A stretch of DNA of 64,000 nucleotides from Hymenolepis diminuta (GCA_900708905.1 CAADRB010000051.1:354301-418300); one strand, 5' to 3'; shown: positions 25,501 to 39,582, counted from the first letter of the stretch. Made by a program: numbers and translations. The notes: generated from the letters alone by a model not told the origin.

Positions 25501-28500
25501 TTACCTTGAGAGAAAAGGTGGAAAGAGAATGAAAGAAGATGAAAAAATTACTAGAGCTACTCTTTCTTAGCTCCAGCTTAACACGCTCTGGCTTGAGACG
25601 CGTGTTGAGACTGGCTTAAAGGCAGGTTGGATGGACAAAATATACTACGGCTGAAGGAGGAAAAATGAATCCCAAAGAAAAGGTTCGGTTTTCCCTATCA
25701 CTACTATAAATCTAAGCCCTCACTTTGGCCCAATTGAAAATTCATCAAAGGGATTGAGAAAATGTTCAATTATTAGATTTTAATTAATAAATTTATGCAT
25801 TGAAATCAGTAATATTTTTTGAAAGATTTGAAGAGAATAAGGAAGGTATACCGTTAAAACTCGAGGAAGATGACCCCAAAATGTACGAAGTGGTCAGGGA
25901 AGAAGTTAATATTGGCGAACCTAACGCTTGTAACAGCTCTCATTGATTCTGACGCCATACCCACACGTCTGGTACACAAAGTGGCTACATCTATGCCTCA
26001 ATCCGCGCATTTTGTGGCTATCTCGAGGATTAATAAGCCTCTAACATATATAATGAAACTAAGAAGATCAATTTAACTGTTAATGCGAAGAGATAGCAGA
26101 AATTTTTACATAAAGAAAAATGCCATTTCACGATAGCCCGATTTCTGTAACTAATTGATAGACGGAATAGTTAATTATATCTCCTGCGTACAGTATTCTC
26201 CTGTAATAGACAGGAGCAGTTGGATCAATAGATATACTTTCAACAACAAATTAAAGGCAAAAATTTAAATGATTTAATCTTGGAATAGCATCTAAACACG
26301 CGAAATAGCAAAACCTCCAATGAGGGATGAAATGGAGGAGGGGATGGAATTGTAAAAGAGTATACATTGCAGTGAGGATGTCAAGAGCTTCACTTTATTT
26401 GAATTCTCAAATGCTTATTATTATCCACCTTCAAAAGGTATAAAAATAATGCATTTTACAATGTGAAAATGTCCCACAGCTCAAATGCTATGATTTGATA
26501 CCCTGGTTTCTGAACGAACTCATATCCGTGAGAATCAGAGCTTGTTGACCAGTTAATTTATGAGAATGATTCGCAAATTTACATGTGTAATTTGGTGGCT
26601 ACTTACACAGTTGGTCAAGCTTTTCCTTCATTTTCCGTAAGTTAATGTTCGAATTTTCTTTTGATCACTGAAGTGCTCATAAAACGCTGTTATATCTGCA
26701 AAATTGAATTTTTCATTCTGCTGCTCAAATAGCATATATTGGCCAATATTTAATTCGCCCATTGATTTGGAAATTACATGACCTTTTTTACGAAATTAAC
26801 AGTACAAACTACTGAAATAGAAATTCTCTAGAGAAAAATTAAATGATTTCAAATTCTACAGTTAAAAATTATTAAATTAATTATACAAGCCTACTTAATA
26901 TATGACCATTATTGTCTAGGACAAATCAGCCAGAAACCTTCGGTGATTGGAGTGACCATCCAAATTAATGATAAATAATATCTGGGAATGAGTAGGTGAG
27001 AAATTCTAAAACAGAGAGGTTTCGAGATCACCGTACCGCCAGGAATTTTGTGTAATCATTTCTCTTTTATTTGAAAACAAGAAAGAAGTCCGAGTGGACT
27101 GGAAGGCGATGGACACCTATTTCATCTCGGGCTACGAGTTTATTTGCTCACCGGTGTTGTATGCTTAACCAGCATGTAGTTTAAGTCAGAGGATTACGGC
27201 CCCCATGCCACCGAAGTACATACAGTGAATGGAATGGCTGACTGAACTTGCTGACCCTACGCTGAGAATCGGAGTTCCTCAGCTGAGAGTTAGAAGAAGA
27301 GCTGCTAGAAGGACCAGCAAATTTCAATTAATTTTTAGAACAATTTCTTGCGTGGATGCATATATACATGTTTTATTTGTTATTACTTATATTCTCCTTA
27401 CATTTTCTCAATATTTTATTGAGAAATACGTCGTCAAAAAGTCGCACTAACAGAATTTAAAAGTCTGCCTTTTCCAGGCTTTCGGCAGAGATTTTATACT
27501 GAAGACATTTCAATAGCAAGTTCTATTACTCAAAAAGTACAATAAAGTAAAATTGTACCTTAATATAATTATTTAAAGCTATCAAAATTCACTTTCTGAT
27601 AGAAGAAAGTAAATTAGATAGATTTCAGTCCTGAAACCAGATAATTTATAATAGACCCACTTGAGATTGGTGTCTCTTGAAGGCCGTCCTGACTTAATGG
27701 CTTCTATTAGCGTTTTGTTTATACGCATGGAGGTCGGTTTGGGCAGACTGACAATATGAAAAGTCGTATATTTTCACGCTTTCTTTTCCTGATTTTTAAA
27801 ATATCGAATATCACAAATCATGAGTACGACCTCAACCCCTAGTACAAAAGATTTTTAATTTTTAAAGCTAGGTGGATTTGCGATACATCTAACTTCGAAA
27901 CCACCAGGCCATCTTGCAGTCCACCTTACAATCTCATGTAATATAGGAGATTTTGTATTCCTGGCAATTCCAGTAAACAAAGTTCGATTTAGCTAAAATA
28001 ATTGTTTTATGAAATGATAATTAAGCACTGAAAATGTAATCAAAGCAGAGCGAAACGTTAATTAAATTACGAATAATTTAGCCCAAACCCTGGGAAAAGA
28101 TAATATAATAAATACCTCATAATTTACTTTAACAATGGTGAGAATTTTCGACGAGGATTCCACAGGATATGCCAATAAAATAACTTAAAAGTAGCATAAA
28201 AATTTAATTCTGACTTTTTCACCGGGTCAGGTTTTCCATCCTGACAGTTGGTAATTAGAGGAAGATATAAGTATTAGCCTGTGGGAGATCAAGCAAACCC
28301 AACCTTTTCTCAACGCATCAGCTACCTCTTTTTAGCCTCAAAAATTTCTCCTTCTATCTTCTAAAGAGGTAAAATGTTTACTATAGTTAATAAATATTAC
28401 TTATTTCACATAATACCCGATTCCCTTTTTCGAGCTCTCAATAAAAGGTGAGGATTGTTGAGTGGCTCGAAGAGCCCTAAATATATTCAACATGAACTCA

Positions 28501-31500
28501 CCAAGAAATCTAGGGATTGGAAGAAGAAAATTGAGATCCGAATTATTTCAACATTACAATTACAAGTACATTTTGGTGAAAAAGTGAACTGCTCAGAGCC
28601 CTTGACTTCAAATAAAGTGACCCACTTTATTATACACCACTTTTTGGATCTCACTTCCATCCCCATTTTGGAATACTTTGTTATTTTGGGTATGATCAAA
28701 ACTATTCATAATTTTTTTGGATAGGATTTTAGCTTATCATAATCTATTGAGAACTATGCTATGACGCATAATTCTTAAATACTCGATTTAATTAACTTAA
28801 AATTTTATTTAATCGCGGTGAACCTTAATTACTGGTTTCACACTCACCTTTTGACCTCTGTTGGCCTTTCTGATTTTTAACATTTGCCACGATTGGAGTG
28901 TCCTCATATTATTTGTTGCTGATCCTGCTACTACTTTCTGATCGGCTAAATTACGCAATCCGGAATCGATATCAATATCGACTCAAATATGAGTGGCCTC
29001 TCTCGGACCAACCAATACGCATCTGATCATGTCACAGCTGGACAGCAAGTCGTTACAAGTCATTGTCAACGTTTTATGTCATCTTTTTTCTGGTTCCTTA
29101 ATCCCTGTTCATCAATAAAGCGTTGACTACACTTGAACTACAAGCTAATTTGAGTTTTCATTAACGCAGTGTCAAAAGAAAAAAAACCCCGAGGAAAATT
29201 AATGTGCTCAAATTAAAAATTCTGAGAGTATTATTTATAGTGCCTCTGGGAAATATGTCTGAATTCAAATTTAATTTCTTTTGTATTTTTAATTAGATTC
29301 CCTTAACCTCATATTTGCAAATCAGAGTTGCATTTTAGAAGATAATACGTTGACCTTCGATAATATTCTGAGTCATGGTTAGTTATATGGCAGTTGAATC
29401 ATTACCGAAATTTTATATTCAAATAAATAAATGAATAAATATATAAATTAAGATGTCGATTCGAAACCTGAAGTTTTCATGCTAGGTCAAGTTGAGAGAA
29501 CGAGGCTGTTTACAACGAATGTCGAGACAAATAAAGAGGATGAGATGACGTCCGTATGTATCTCATTCGCTTGATTAGTTACGTAATGGCTGGAAAAGCT
29601 TATCAATATTTAGCAGTCGGTCTGTCTGTACAAAGGGAAACAAAAGCACAATGCTGGTAGAAATGTGACTCTGGCAAGATAACTTCCCTAATAAGGCAGT
29701 ATTTCTATATACCGCAGACAGAAAATAGCCTCCTCCACATCGGAAGATCAATAATTATGTGGAGAAAGAGGAAGGAGGGTAGGAAATAAATGATTTCAGA
29801 GAAGGTTATTTGTCAGTTTTGCGACAATATAAATCGAGAGAGGACAAGTTTGTAGAAAAGCAAATTATAACTAGGGATAGGATTCTTATGTTGAGCATTT
29901 ATTTATTAATTCTAACTAAAATGTGCCATTCTTGGCAAATTCAATTCATCACAGAATTTTGGCCTGGGATATATAATAATGACTTAGAATTTTCATAATT
30001 CAAAATCTGTTGTTATGCGCATTTTAGAAATTTAAGTTAGCATAGCAGTCGGTATAGTCGGTATTCAATTAATATGGAAAGTTAATATAATTGAATATTA
30101 AATATCACCGTAAGTTCGAAATGAATGAGCAACAGTGAACTTTCACGTGAGTAATACGTCTTCGTCAGTCCCGTCTTATTGCCTATGTCGAAGTGACGTA
30201 AACTCATTCGGATAATCAGAGCCAAATCGTGGAGATCTGAATTTAGATGACCTGGATATTATAAAATTAACTATATCTCATATGATATTAAAAATATATA
30301 GCTCTTGACATCCTGAATTGACTAAATGCTCCCGCTGTTTTATTCCTTATAGACCTGTGCTGTCATTTTGTACATTTGAATTGTATTTCAAAAATGCAAC
30401 TTAAAGGCGCTTTAGCTTTACCGAGGGTAATATTACTTACGGTTATACTAATACATCAGTCAAAATTCTGAACAAGTCCTTTTTATTGAAAGATAGGCAT
30501 CAGTCCGTTTTTGTTGAAACAACTTTTCCTCAGCAAATTATAAAAAAGGTGCACAGATTATTTTCTGACAGAACACAAATTCACTCATCATTATCACCAG
30601 TTGCAATCTATTAATTCTGTCGACTAACTATCAAAATAACACTTTAATGTACTCTAGGACATATTTCACTTACTAGGACATTAAATTAACAAGTATGGTT
30701 GAGTTACGACCTCCGTAAAATCCCCATCTCGCGATTGATACATCAAATATCCATGGCGATGCAAAGAATTTGCAGATTTTCATCCAGGAAGGCATCTGGG
30801 TAGGAGGAACTGTAAAATAAACCGATGTAATTTAAAGAAAGGGGACCAAATAGTGCAGGTAAATTTAGCAGATATTTGAATTCAGGATGTTTGGTTCTAT
30901 TTCCATGGGCTCACCAACGGATTTGTGTTCTAATGTTCCACTGTCCACATTTCTGGATTTGTTTATCTTTTTGAGAAACAAGTAGCTAGCGGAATACTAA
31001 GAGATAATTTTCTGTTCCCTGACAAAAAAGTAAAAAATTACAATTTATAGTCAGAGAGAGCATCTGCACAAAAGGGTTTAGAGAAGTGATTTGAGCAATA
31101 TCTGAGAATTTCTGGAGCAAGTCAATAATCGAAGTCTTACTCCTTCTGGACTCTGAAATCGTCAGATGTCCTACCTTTTAATCTCTCATTATCGCCACAC
31201 TGAAATTCCGGGTTAGATGTTTATCAAATGATTTAGATGGATCCTGAAACAGCCATCCAGTAAGCAAAAAATGTATCAATTTGCCGAATGTCTGTGTTAA
31301 TCATTTCGCTAATGCCTGAACCTATGTGCATCCAGATTATTTTCTTCACTCTTTTCCATTACAGCTAACATCATTTTCAATATAACGGAGCACATGAAGA
31401 TTTACTCAATTTAAACTCCAATTCCTTCATTTCCTTCTTGTTATTCAATTAAAGAGGAGTCAATTCTATTTTGAGCATCATGGCTTATCGAAAAAATTTT

Positions 31501-32520
31501 AAATTTAAGAATGGTTTGCGATGGTTAGTTTGTTAGATTGTAAAGTTAACAAACCTCGGACAAAAAGTTTGAAGACACGGTAATTTGAAATATAATTTAA
31601 TGTTTGAACATTTTAAAACTCTTCAAATAGACAAAATATGTTGGAACTGGACTTTTTTAGGGCTTTAAACAATTGTTAAAGCTTGAACCGAGATATGTCC
31701 AAGAGAAACAGTAGAAGGGAATGAGTAATAATTCCAGTATATTCCACAAATTTCGCTGGGTTAAAGAGGCATTTAAATATATTAATTCAAGGAAAGAGGA
31801 ATATTTTTAACATTATTTAATCTATAAATGTTTTAATAACCGCGAAGCATTAATTTCCAACACTGATAACAGTTATCGCTGGAAAAATCTTTTCATCCGA
31901 AACGATTAATTTTATGTCAAATTTATGTAAAAAGGGAGATAGGAAGTTTTAGGGCAAAAAACTCTCCAACTTGTTAGAATTTATAATCCTCAATACGCAG
32001 ATACAACTTTTGTCCTTCTCTTTTTTCGCCTCATGGAATTAGATAAATGAACGAGGTTTTCGAAGAAGTGAATCTTACAGCCTTGTTTGACTTCAAATTT
32101 AATTTTAAATAAAAATCAAATAATAATACTACTTTCAATTTATTAAACACTTCCTAAATTTAATAATTTCACAAATTAATTTAAAATAACTCTATTATCA
32201 TTAGAATTAACAAACTAAGTTACCTCAGATCCAATGCTTTTTAAATTATTTCAAAAATTACTTCCCAATTATGTGTTAGTTATCATTTCACCTAAGAATA
32301 CTCTCATAAATTGGCTGCATTCAGTGAATTTCACGCATCCGTGCTCAAAGCGCCCTGGCATGCCGATTATTGGTTTTCGCTCTCTAGTGACTTCTTCCAA
32401 CTCAATTACTCTCATGTCGTACATGGACTCTTTGTTCTCATTCTATCCCTCCGCGTTTCAGTTTGTGTTCCTTTCTATCAATCCGAAAGCTGTTGTATCA
32501 TCAGTTTGTAACAGAACTTC
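22521..32520. other. Intergenic, about 10 kb, no supported gene
   Basis: Upstream of the acidic-protein gene I see no clear promoter. The region holds the 26288-26430 repeat and a 9-bp hairpin AATAAAGTG-ACC-CACTTTATT at 28611-28631. The open frame at 25190-25570 has an AT-driven hydrophobic composition and no family resemblance. Confidence 0.55.
26288..26430 (+). repeat. Dispersed repeat, shared with 17295-17425
   Basis: It is a direct diverged copy of 17295-17425. It includes a purine-rich GGAGGAGGGGATGG stretch absent from the other copy. Confidence 0.6.
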
Positions 32521-32689
32521 TGTCCAACTTTTGAGCTATGTGTTTAGAACACGATTAATTCAATTTAGCTTGTTACTTTTGCATGCTTGTCTATGGTAAT
32601 TAAAATATTATTTCCTCTTTCAGATTGCGCGATAATTATCCTTATTAATAACTATTTCTAGCCCTAATCTACACTCCAAATAAAGAGCA
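32521..32689 (+). repeat. Flank of the 32690 mariner, shared with 39583-39752 (inverted)
   Basis: About 170 bp immediately outside the left mariner end is clearly homologous to the sequence just outside the 5' end of the MITE copy. Matching blocks include ATAACTATTTCTAGCCCTAA, ACACTCCAAATAAAG and GCATGCTT.TCTATGG. Homology fades around TCCAA at 32523. Confidence 0.85.
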
Positions 32690-33838
32690 TATCAAGCATA
32701 TTTTAGTGTTTCAATTTCATCAAGGAACTTCATCAAAGCAAGCTCGACAGCAAAAACACTCAAAGACACCTATGCAAATGATGCTATGAATGAAATGACC
32801 TACAGAAGGTGGTTTTCACCTTCACGTCTCAAAAAGGACGACTTCAGCCTGAAAGACGAGAGACGAACCGAGGGCAGGATGCTCAAATAAACTCAATTCT
32901 GAGCAACTGCAAGTTGTCATTGATGAAAATCCAACCTCCACTACTAGAGAACTGAGCTAAAACTTTCACATAAGTCCCCATATGACCATATATAGGGAGA
33001 TGAAAAGACTTGTCTGGGAGTGTCTCAAAGGCTGTCAAATGGCTCCCTCCCTCACCCTCCTCACATGATTTGTCAGAAATCAACAAGTAACAGCTTGTGA
33101 TCTGTCGTGTTTCACTGCGTTCTCATGAACTTCAGGCACCTTTTTTAGATCCAATCATAACTGACGGCGATGAGGAGTGGATCCTTTACAACAATGTTAA
33201 GCGCAAAAGACGGTAGCTAAGTCAAGACAGTAATTCAAAGCCAATTTCATTTCCAAATTGAGAAGTGGACTGCACTCGGAGAAAATTTATTTGTGTGTAT
33301 GGTGGGATCTGAAGGGAATTGTTTATTTATGAACTAATGGGTGACAATCAAACAATAACATGTGAAGTTTACTGACAGCAGCTAACTCGTTTGAAAGCAG
33401 TTTAAAAGAAGGAAAAAAGAACCTTCTTTGATTAATTGAAAAGGACTGATTCTGCATCATCACAATGCCTGACTCCACACTTCAAGAGCAACCAAAAATC
33501 TGGTTGAAGAATTTGTCTGGGAAGTCATGCATCACCCACCCTATTCTCCTGATTCTGCACCAGCCGAGTGTCATCTTTTCAGGTGCCTGCAAATTCATTG
33601 AATGGAACTTCAAAAGCATACATCAAGAGAATAAGTGAAAATGTAGAAGCTAGTTCCTTTTTTTGAGTCCAAACTGGCTAAATTCTATGAAGAATTAATT
33701 AGAAAGCCTATGAAAAGATAGGAGGATGTAATTAATGAAAATAGTGACTATATTGAATACTAAATAAATGTGTTTTTGGCAAAATTTTCACTTTAATTCA
33801 AATTAAAAAATTGACAGAACTTTCAGTACAACCTGATA
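32690..33838 (+). mobile_element. Degenerate mariner element (second lineage), about 1.15 kb
   Basis: The ends read TATCAAGC on the left and, inverted, TATCAGGT on the right, including the TA target site. Inside, the plus strand has mariner transposase in several frames: DAMNEMTYRRWF and KKDDFSLKDE (helix-turn-helix part), VVIDENPTSTTRELS, TIYREMKRL, TDGDEEWILYNNVKRK (first catalytic aspartate region), TSRATKNLVEEFVWEVMHH and HPPYSPDSAPAECHLF. The second catalytic site reads HHNA where DNA is expected, and the third position reads AE for SD, so two catalytic residues are lost as well as the frame. It differs from the 37317-38602 element and resembles the classical D34D mariners. Confidence 0.88.
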
Positions 33839-36800
33839 TGTATTTTCGTTTGCACTCAACTGAAAGATACCTGATTTAGGAAGTGCGGTTGTCTACTTTT
33901 AACCAATAGAAAGTTCCTTAATTCTTTAACAGAGTCGTGTTTCTACTATCTACATACTTTAGCTCTTCTAAGCTTCATTTATCGATTTAAAATTTGTCTC
34001 ACAAGTTCAAAGGTGACTTAGTTTTCATGGTTTAACAAATAAAATTAATGTCTAAGTCCGATCTCTTTTTCCCGCCATATTTGATTAAGTTTTATGCCAT
34101 TTTTCTCATTCCTAATCGCATATGAATAACCGTCGTGCTTTTATTTCCTTCTAGATCAGTTGCGCAATTTAGTAATCCAAATAAATCAAATTTTACAGCA
34201 TCTCCTACGAAGTCTAGCAACCCCAGAAATCCCTTCCACTCCACACTCTCTTTGAAGGTATTTTGGTAAAGAAAAATAAAAATGTCTAAATAACAAATTA
34301 GAGTTTTATGTATGCTAAAATACATAATCTACCAATAATTGTTGGTCATAAATTTAAAAATATTTACTTTTGAAATAAGTTCTTATTGAAGGAAAAACTT
34401 AATAAAATAACTCATTTCAAAAATTTGAAAATCTATTGTTGAATACCACATTGACTGCTGTTTACTCTTTGATTGAATGTTCTGCGCACAAACATAATTT
34501 GGTACAAATTGAATATGTCATTTATAAGGTCAAAGCCTACAATACATCCCTTGAATTACGAATCTGGCAATCATTATACTACTCAAAGAAACCCATGATA
34601 ACTTTATGTTTTTAATTTTGAGTAGAGGGGGGAGGGGCATAATTTGGTATGTAAAATTTCTTTTTTAATATCTCCACAACTCAGTTCAGAAAAATACATT
34701 CCGGTATTCTTTTGCTGCTTTCTTCTCAAAGACTCCTTTGTGGAGTATCGCATTGCATTGCGGAGTTTTAAACTCTCCCTGTGTTTTTTTCTGAAATTTC
34801 GATTTATTCAATTCTGAGTTTCCCACTGCTTATTGAGATGTCCACAGTTCTAAGAGATGAATAAACCCCTTCATCTAGCCAGTCATATACCCCGTGTTCA
34901 AAATTTAAGATAGGGTCGACGAAGCTTACTAAGCTGCTAAATGAAACTTCAGATCATAAATCATCCAAAACTGGAAACTTAATCGATGTGATTAGGGAAC
35001 GAGGATGCTCTCTAAAGTAGAGCATTACTTTCGTTTACGCCAATATTCTATATAATGGACTGTGTGATATTTCACTAATTTTGCTCAAATTCCTTTGAAG
35101 TGGAGTTTTGCACTTTTAAAGAAGGGAAGCAGCATTGCTGGGTGTTTCAGCAATTACAGGCCTCCTCACCATCTTAATTAATAGGCTACTTCTTTGTGTG
35201 CTTACTTTCTAGTTCTCGTTTCCGCTTGATGGCTCAAAGAAGTTTTAGGATTGGAGAACCAGAAAGACTTTTCATAGTAGCTCAAAGGCGCGAGTTCCTT
35301 CAAATATGGAGATTCTTTTTGAGTGTAATCCTTGATTAGGAATTACTTCATTAGTAATAAAATAATAAGTTCCAACGCTATGTATTTTTTTTCCTGTTTT
35401 CATTGAAGAAGGGATTTCACATCTCAACCCCTCTTTAACCAACTTCATCACTGTTTCACTCAGAATTAAAACCTAGCATAAAATGAGTGCAATTTGGTGC
35501 TCTTTTACCCTTTTCACATACAAATAAATGATGAGACTAGACGCCTGTTATGTATCAATTGAAATATTAATTTAATTTGAGCATTAAATATTTATTTTTT
35601 TCATTTTGATTGCTGATTGCATATCAGAGTTAACACTACGCCATTTACGACTGTCTATTAATCCTTTTGTACGATCAGTCCTCCGAATATGAGAGAACGC
35701 ATTAAACTTCGAGAATCGAGTTATGATGAGAATTAAATGTCTTGATCTGAATCAGGCTTTTAGTTTCTTCTGTTCGCCAGAACAATATAATAACCATAGT
35801 TGGAGTATTTAGAATTCATTATACCATAGCATATTGCCTCTTACGACAAATGTTTAACATTAATTAGAGTAAATATAATACACGTTTCGATGTAAGAAGC
35901 TTGGTCTAATTAAATATTTATAAAAAAAATTTTTTGCCCAGGGCCCTTCAAAAAAGAGAAGGAAAATCTTTATGAGTAAGCAAGATAAAAAGATGGAGAG
36001 AGAAGCGTAAAAGAGTACATGAGTAAGAGAGAGAGGGACGATCTTGCAGCAATGGTGACTAACCACTCCTTGGAAAGGGACCATGGGGTTATGTATATCT
36101 GGAGTTGAAGCCTTTCATTGGTTCACACTATGTGCATGACTGTGCATGACGAAGCTTAACCCACTTCCAATTCTTCAATACCAACGTACTTGGTGGCTTA
36201 CCACGAAAGTAACCGATGATGAAGAGGATCTAGTATCTTCTACTGAACAAAATATACTTATAATATTGAAACAGTGACGATGAAACTATGAATTTCAAAT
36301 TTAAGAATTCACATAAGGTAAATCGTGCATTCGGTTACGTAGTACAATCTGATTTGATATTTTGTAACCGAACTTAAAAATTTTATGAAATATGCTATGA
36401 AGTTAGCTTATTTCTTGCTTATTTGTATCCTACAAAAGTCCGGATTGGTTAAAGTTCATTTAACTCATGACGCCCAAAAACGTGAAGTATTTTGCTACGC
36501 CCTTTTAATGGGAACAGAGGTAAGGAAGTCTACAAGTATATTTTTCCAGCTGTTTTTTTTAAAAAAGCATCTAAATTTTGACGATCTGGAATAGAACAAA
36601 AATTAATGCCTATTAAGCATATACTTAATGTATTCTATTTGTTGACAAAATAATCTCCCCTTTGCACGATAGAACAAATAGTATCGATAACATGAAGTCG
36701 TATTCACCAAAGTACAAGGTCCAGAAAAGACAGATCTAGCACAGGAATAACTGACAGGTCGGAATATATAAAATTCAATGGAAAAAACTGACTTTGTATC

Positions 36801-37316
36801 CTTTTCACGTACGTAAATTCAACTACCACAAGGTAGGAATGAGACAAGGTTGGTAAAATAACATCTTTTTAGAGTAAAATAGAGAATAAATAGTAAAAGT
36901 GATAGATCGGAGGTCAAACAGAAAAATCAATATGCAGACAGATGAGTCATCGTTAACTCCTACTCAGAGGGGCGTAAGGAAGAAGAAAAACGAGGTAAAA
37001 TGTTAGAGAGCAAGTCCAGAAATTTACTAAATCCATAGTGCACCGATGTGGTATTCAACATAAAATATATTTTCATTTTTTAATACTATCCTCCTAGTTC
37101 ACTCAATTTTCACATGGATTAAGAGCATTAACTGTTTCTTTTTATAGCTCCGCTTAGTACAGTGATTTATGAGCTCAGAGCGATTTTTTGAGTAGAGCGT
37201 GTAGTTAAGTGAAAATTAAGAAAATCTCAGCTAACAAAGAATGTCTTTTTCTGCCAAATCACTCCGAAGCAAGTGCACTGAAGTAGAACATATTTTCTCA
37301 AATTTAAACCTGTATA
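33839..37316. other. Intergenic between the two mariner elements
   Basis: No gene or RNA was recognised. It holds a purine-rich patch at 35995-36060 (GAGAGA runs) and a short G-run at 34624-34636. Confidence 0.55.
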
Positions 37317-38602
37317 TCCAGGGTGAGTAAGGCATCTGAGGATATCTTACACACTATTTGAAAAAACAGAAAATGAAACTGTTAATGGTTGAAACCTACA
37401 ATTTCCTCTAACAAAACCAAAAAAGCATTATATTAACCCAGGTTTTATTCTATATATCCTCCTACGACTTCTTTCATCCACTCAATTCAAGTTCCAAAGC
37501 GACTAACTGCAAGCTTTGATGAGGTGGTTGTTATTGATGTCCACCGTTGCTGGGGCTATTGCTCGGACTACTGCTTCCATGAAAGAGGAAGATTTGGTGT
37601 TATGAGGATGTTTGTTATCTTCCTTTTCAACCACGCCCAGCCCTCACACGTAATAATTCAAAAGATTAAGGTTTGATGAGTGGCTAGGAGGCGGCCATAA
37701 ATTTGGTGTGACATGATGGTGAAAATTCTCGGCCATCCATCCAATCGTGGGTCTTGAGAGCTTTATGGGAAAGAACCAAATCTTGTTGGAAGACATAGAG
37801 TCCTCCATTAGCGACTCTATCTATCCAAGGTGGCTTAACAATGGTTTGAAGAGTCTCGAGGATAGGCGTCTGCATTGACTCCAAGGCTCTGAAAAAAAAA
37901 AGGATTTATGGTGCGCCCTTCATTTCTAACAACACCGAAAGCTATCACTCTTACTGGAAACTTTGTGCGCATAACAGTTGGAATTTCAGCGGGGTCCGCC
38001 CCCACGTAGGTAGCTATCATTTCTTTGATTGAAGTTTTCGTCGAAGAAAAATCAAGGAAACTCCTGTTCTTCTGGCTAAGTCAATTTTTCTGAAAGTCAT
38101 TTTGGAGGCATTAAACGATTCTCTTGTTTTTGACGGCATGAACGGACATCGCCTAAGAACGTACGATTTGTCTTGATGAACAACATTCCACATGATTCAT
38201 TCAGACAGATGAAGATGTTTGGCAAGATTTCGGATTGACTTCCCAGGATTTTCGACTATCATGACATGCACTCTTCTCACAAACTCAGGTGTACTGAGTG
38301 AGTGAGTCAGCAGAGAGTTGAAAATACTCTTTACTCCTCCTCGTGGTGGCTAATTCATCTCCATTGTTTTCATTCAGCTCCTTTCTAATTTTGCAAACGA
38401 AGGATGTGGCGACATATAGAAATCTTGCAATTTATAAATTTCTGTGTTTCACTTTTGTTGACAATATTAAAGTGTGTTTTATCATTTCATTAGCAATAGT
38501 GATATCTGCCATGAGATTTGATATAAAAAATACATTAATTATTATCGAATTAGTTAAAATTACAAAGATATAAGTGTCCTCAGATACTTTACGCGCTCAG
38601 TA
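37317..38602 (-). mobile_element. Degenerate mariner-family transposon, 1286 bp, with terminal inverted repeats
   Basis: The left end (37317-37341) and the inverted right end (38578-38602) match at 18 of 25 positions, with an identical ATCTGAGG core, and both flanks carry a TA target site (37315-37316 and 38603-38604). The 1.3 kb length is standard for mariner. The minus strand between them encodes a transposase broken by frameshifts and stops. Readable pieces are an N-terminal helix-turn-helix part (NPGKSIRNLAKHLHLSE), FGVVRNEG, PWIDRVANGGLYVFQQD, HKALKTHDWM, NFHHHVTPNLWPP and NNNHLIKACS. Family knowledge places catalytic aspartates at the QQD (kept) and at a later LDYYV-type motif, read here as LNYYV (lost). 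It cannot be active. Confidence 0.9.
37684..38020 (-). pseudogene. Best-preserved transposase core of the 37317-38602 mariner
   Basis: Two overlapping open frames cover the DDE core. 38020-37835 includes VMRTKFPVRVIAFGVVRNEG, and 37884-37684 includes ETLQTIVKPPWIDRVANGG, VFQQDLVLSHKALKTHDWM and the region towards the terminal motif. A frameshift around the run of A residues at 37891-37899 (plus strand) separates them. The start ATGs are internal and not biological starts. Confidence 0.85.
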
Positions 38603-39410
38603 TATACATATTTTGGCAAGCTCAAATGCTTATAAAAATTAATATATATTAGTCAGTTTAAATTATTTAATTAAAAGTAAAATGACTTGCCCTTTTCTAG
38701 TTCCTTTAAATGCAATATGCACGACATGATACATAACAGGGTAGAGTTGTAGGATAGGGCCAGAGAATCACTTTCTGCAGAAGAATAATCCAGAGGTCAC
38801 CGAATATGAACTTGCAAATAGTAATGATAAAGTAAAAGATCAAGTAAGGATATCGGTTTAATGAGAAGGAGCAAAGAGAGGGAGATAAACGAAAAGGGGC
38901 CGTTGAACGACGTTTGTAAGTGGAGGTGCAGATCGAAAGGAGTACATAAGGAACCTGACTCAGAGGTTGGAGAGAAGATATATGAGTGGATGTGTATCCC
39001 TGTAGGTCAGGAGTTGGTAACAAGAAGAGAACCGATTAATTCTCCCTGAGGATTTGATAGACGTGCTAATGTATACAAATCCATAAGATCTCACCGAAGG
39101 ATGCCAATTCTGATATCTATCAAGCTGTAATTCAACAGCACAGTAATGATCTTTCCATAAAACTACATCGAATTACATTTTGAAATCTAAATATCAATAA
39201 AAATATATTAATTAAATTCAACCTATACACTTTTGAAAGAAATAATATTCAATTTCCCTATGCTAAATCACCTTAGATGTTATCAAGAGTATGATTTACT
39301 AAGATATCATTACCAGTCTCCTCTAATCAAATTAGCTCTGAAGTACACAAATAAATTGAAAATCAATGGTCAAATTCAAAATATAGGAACTTGAACGTTA
39401 AGCAATGAAA

Positions 39411-39582
39411 TATCAGGTTGTAGCACAAGTTCTGTCCATTTGAAAACTTGAATTAAAGTGAAAACTTCCTTCTGTAGGTCATTTCATTCAAAACAACATT
39501 TCCATGAGTGTCTTTGAGTGCTTTTGCTGGTAAGCTTGCAGTATTTCTTTTATGAAACTCAAACAGTAAAATATACCTGATA
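39411..39582 (-). mobile_element. 172-bp internally deleted mariner derivative (MITE)
   Basis: It is bounded by TATCAGGT at the left and its inverted copy at the right. Read on the minus strand, the first about 120 bp match the 5' end of the 32690-33838 mariner (including AAATGACCTACAGAAGG), then the sequence jumps to that element's 3' end (TTTTCACTTTAATTCAA and ACAACCTGATA). The junction is a TTTTCAC that occurs at both breakpoints of the parent. It has no coding capacity. Confidence 0.85.

Noticed and set aside
25190..25570. 126-codon plus-strand open frame with hydrophobic stretches
   Set aside because: The Phe/Leu/Ile/Lys bias follows from AT-rich DNA, there is no domain or splice context, and one frame of this length is expected by chance in 64 kb.
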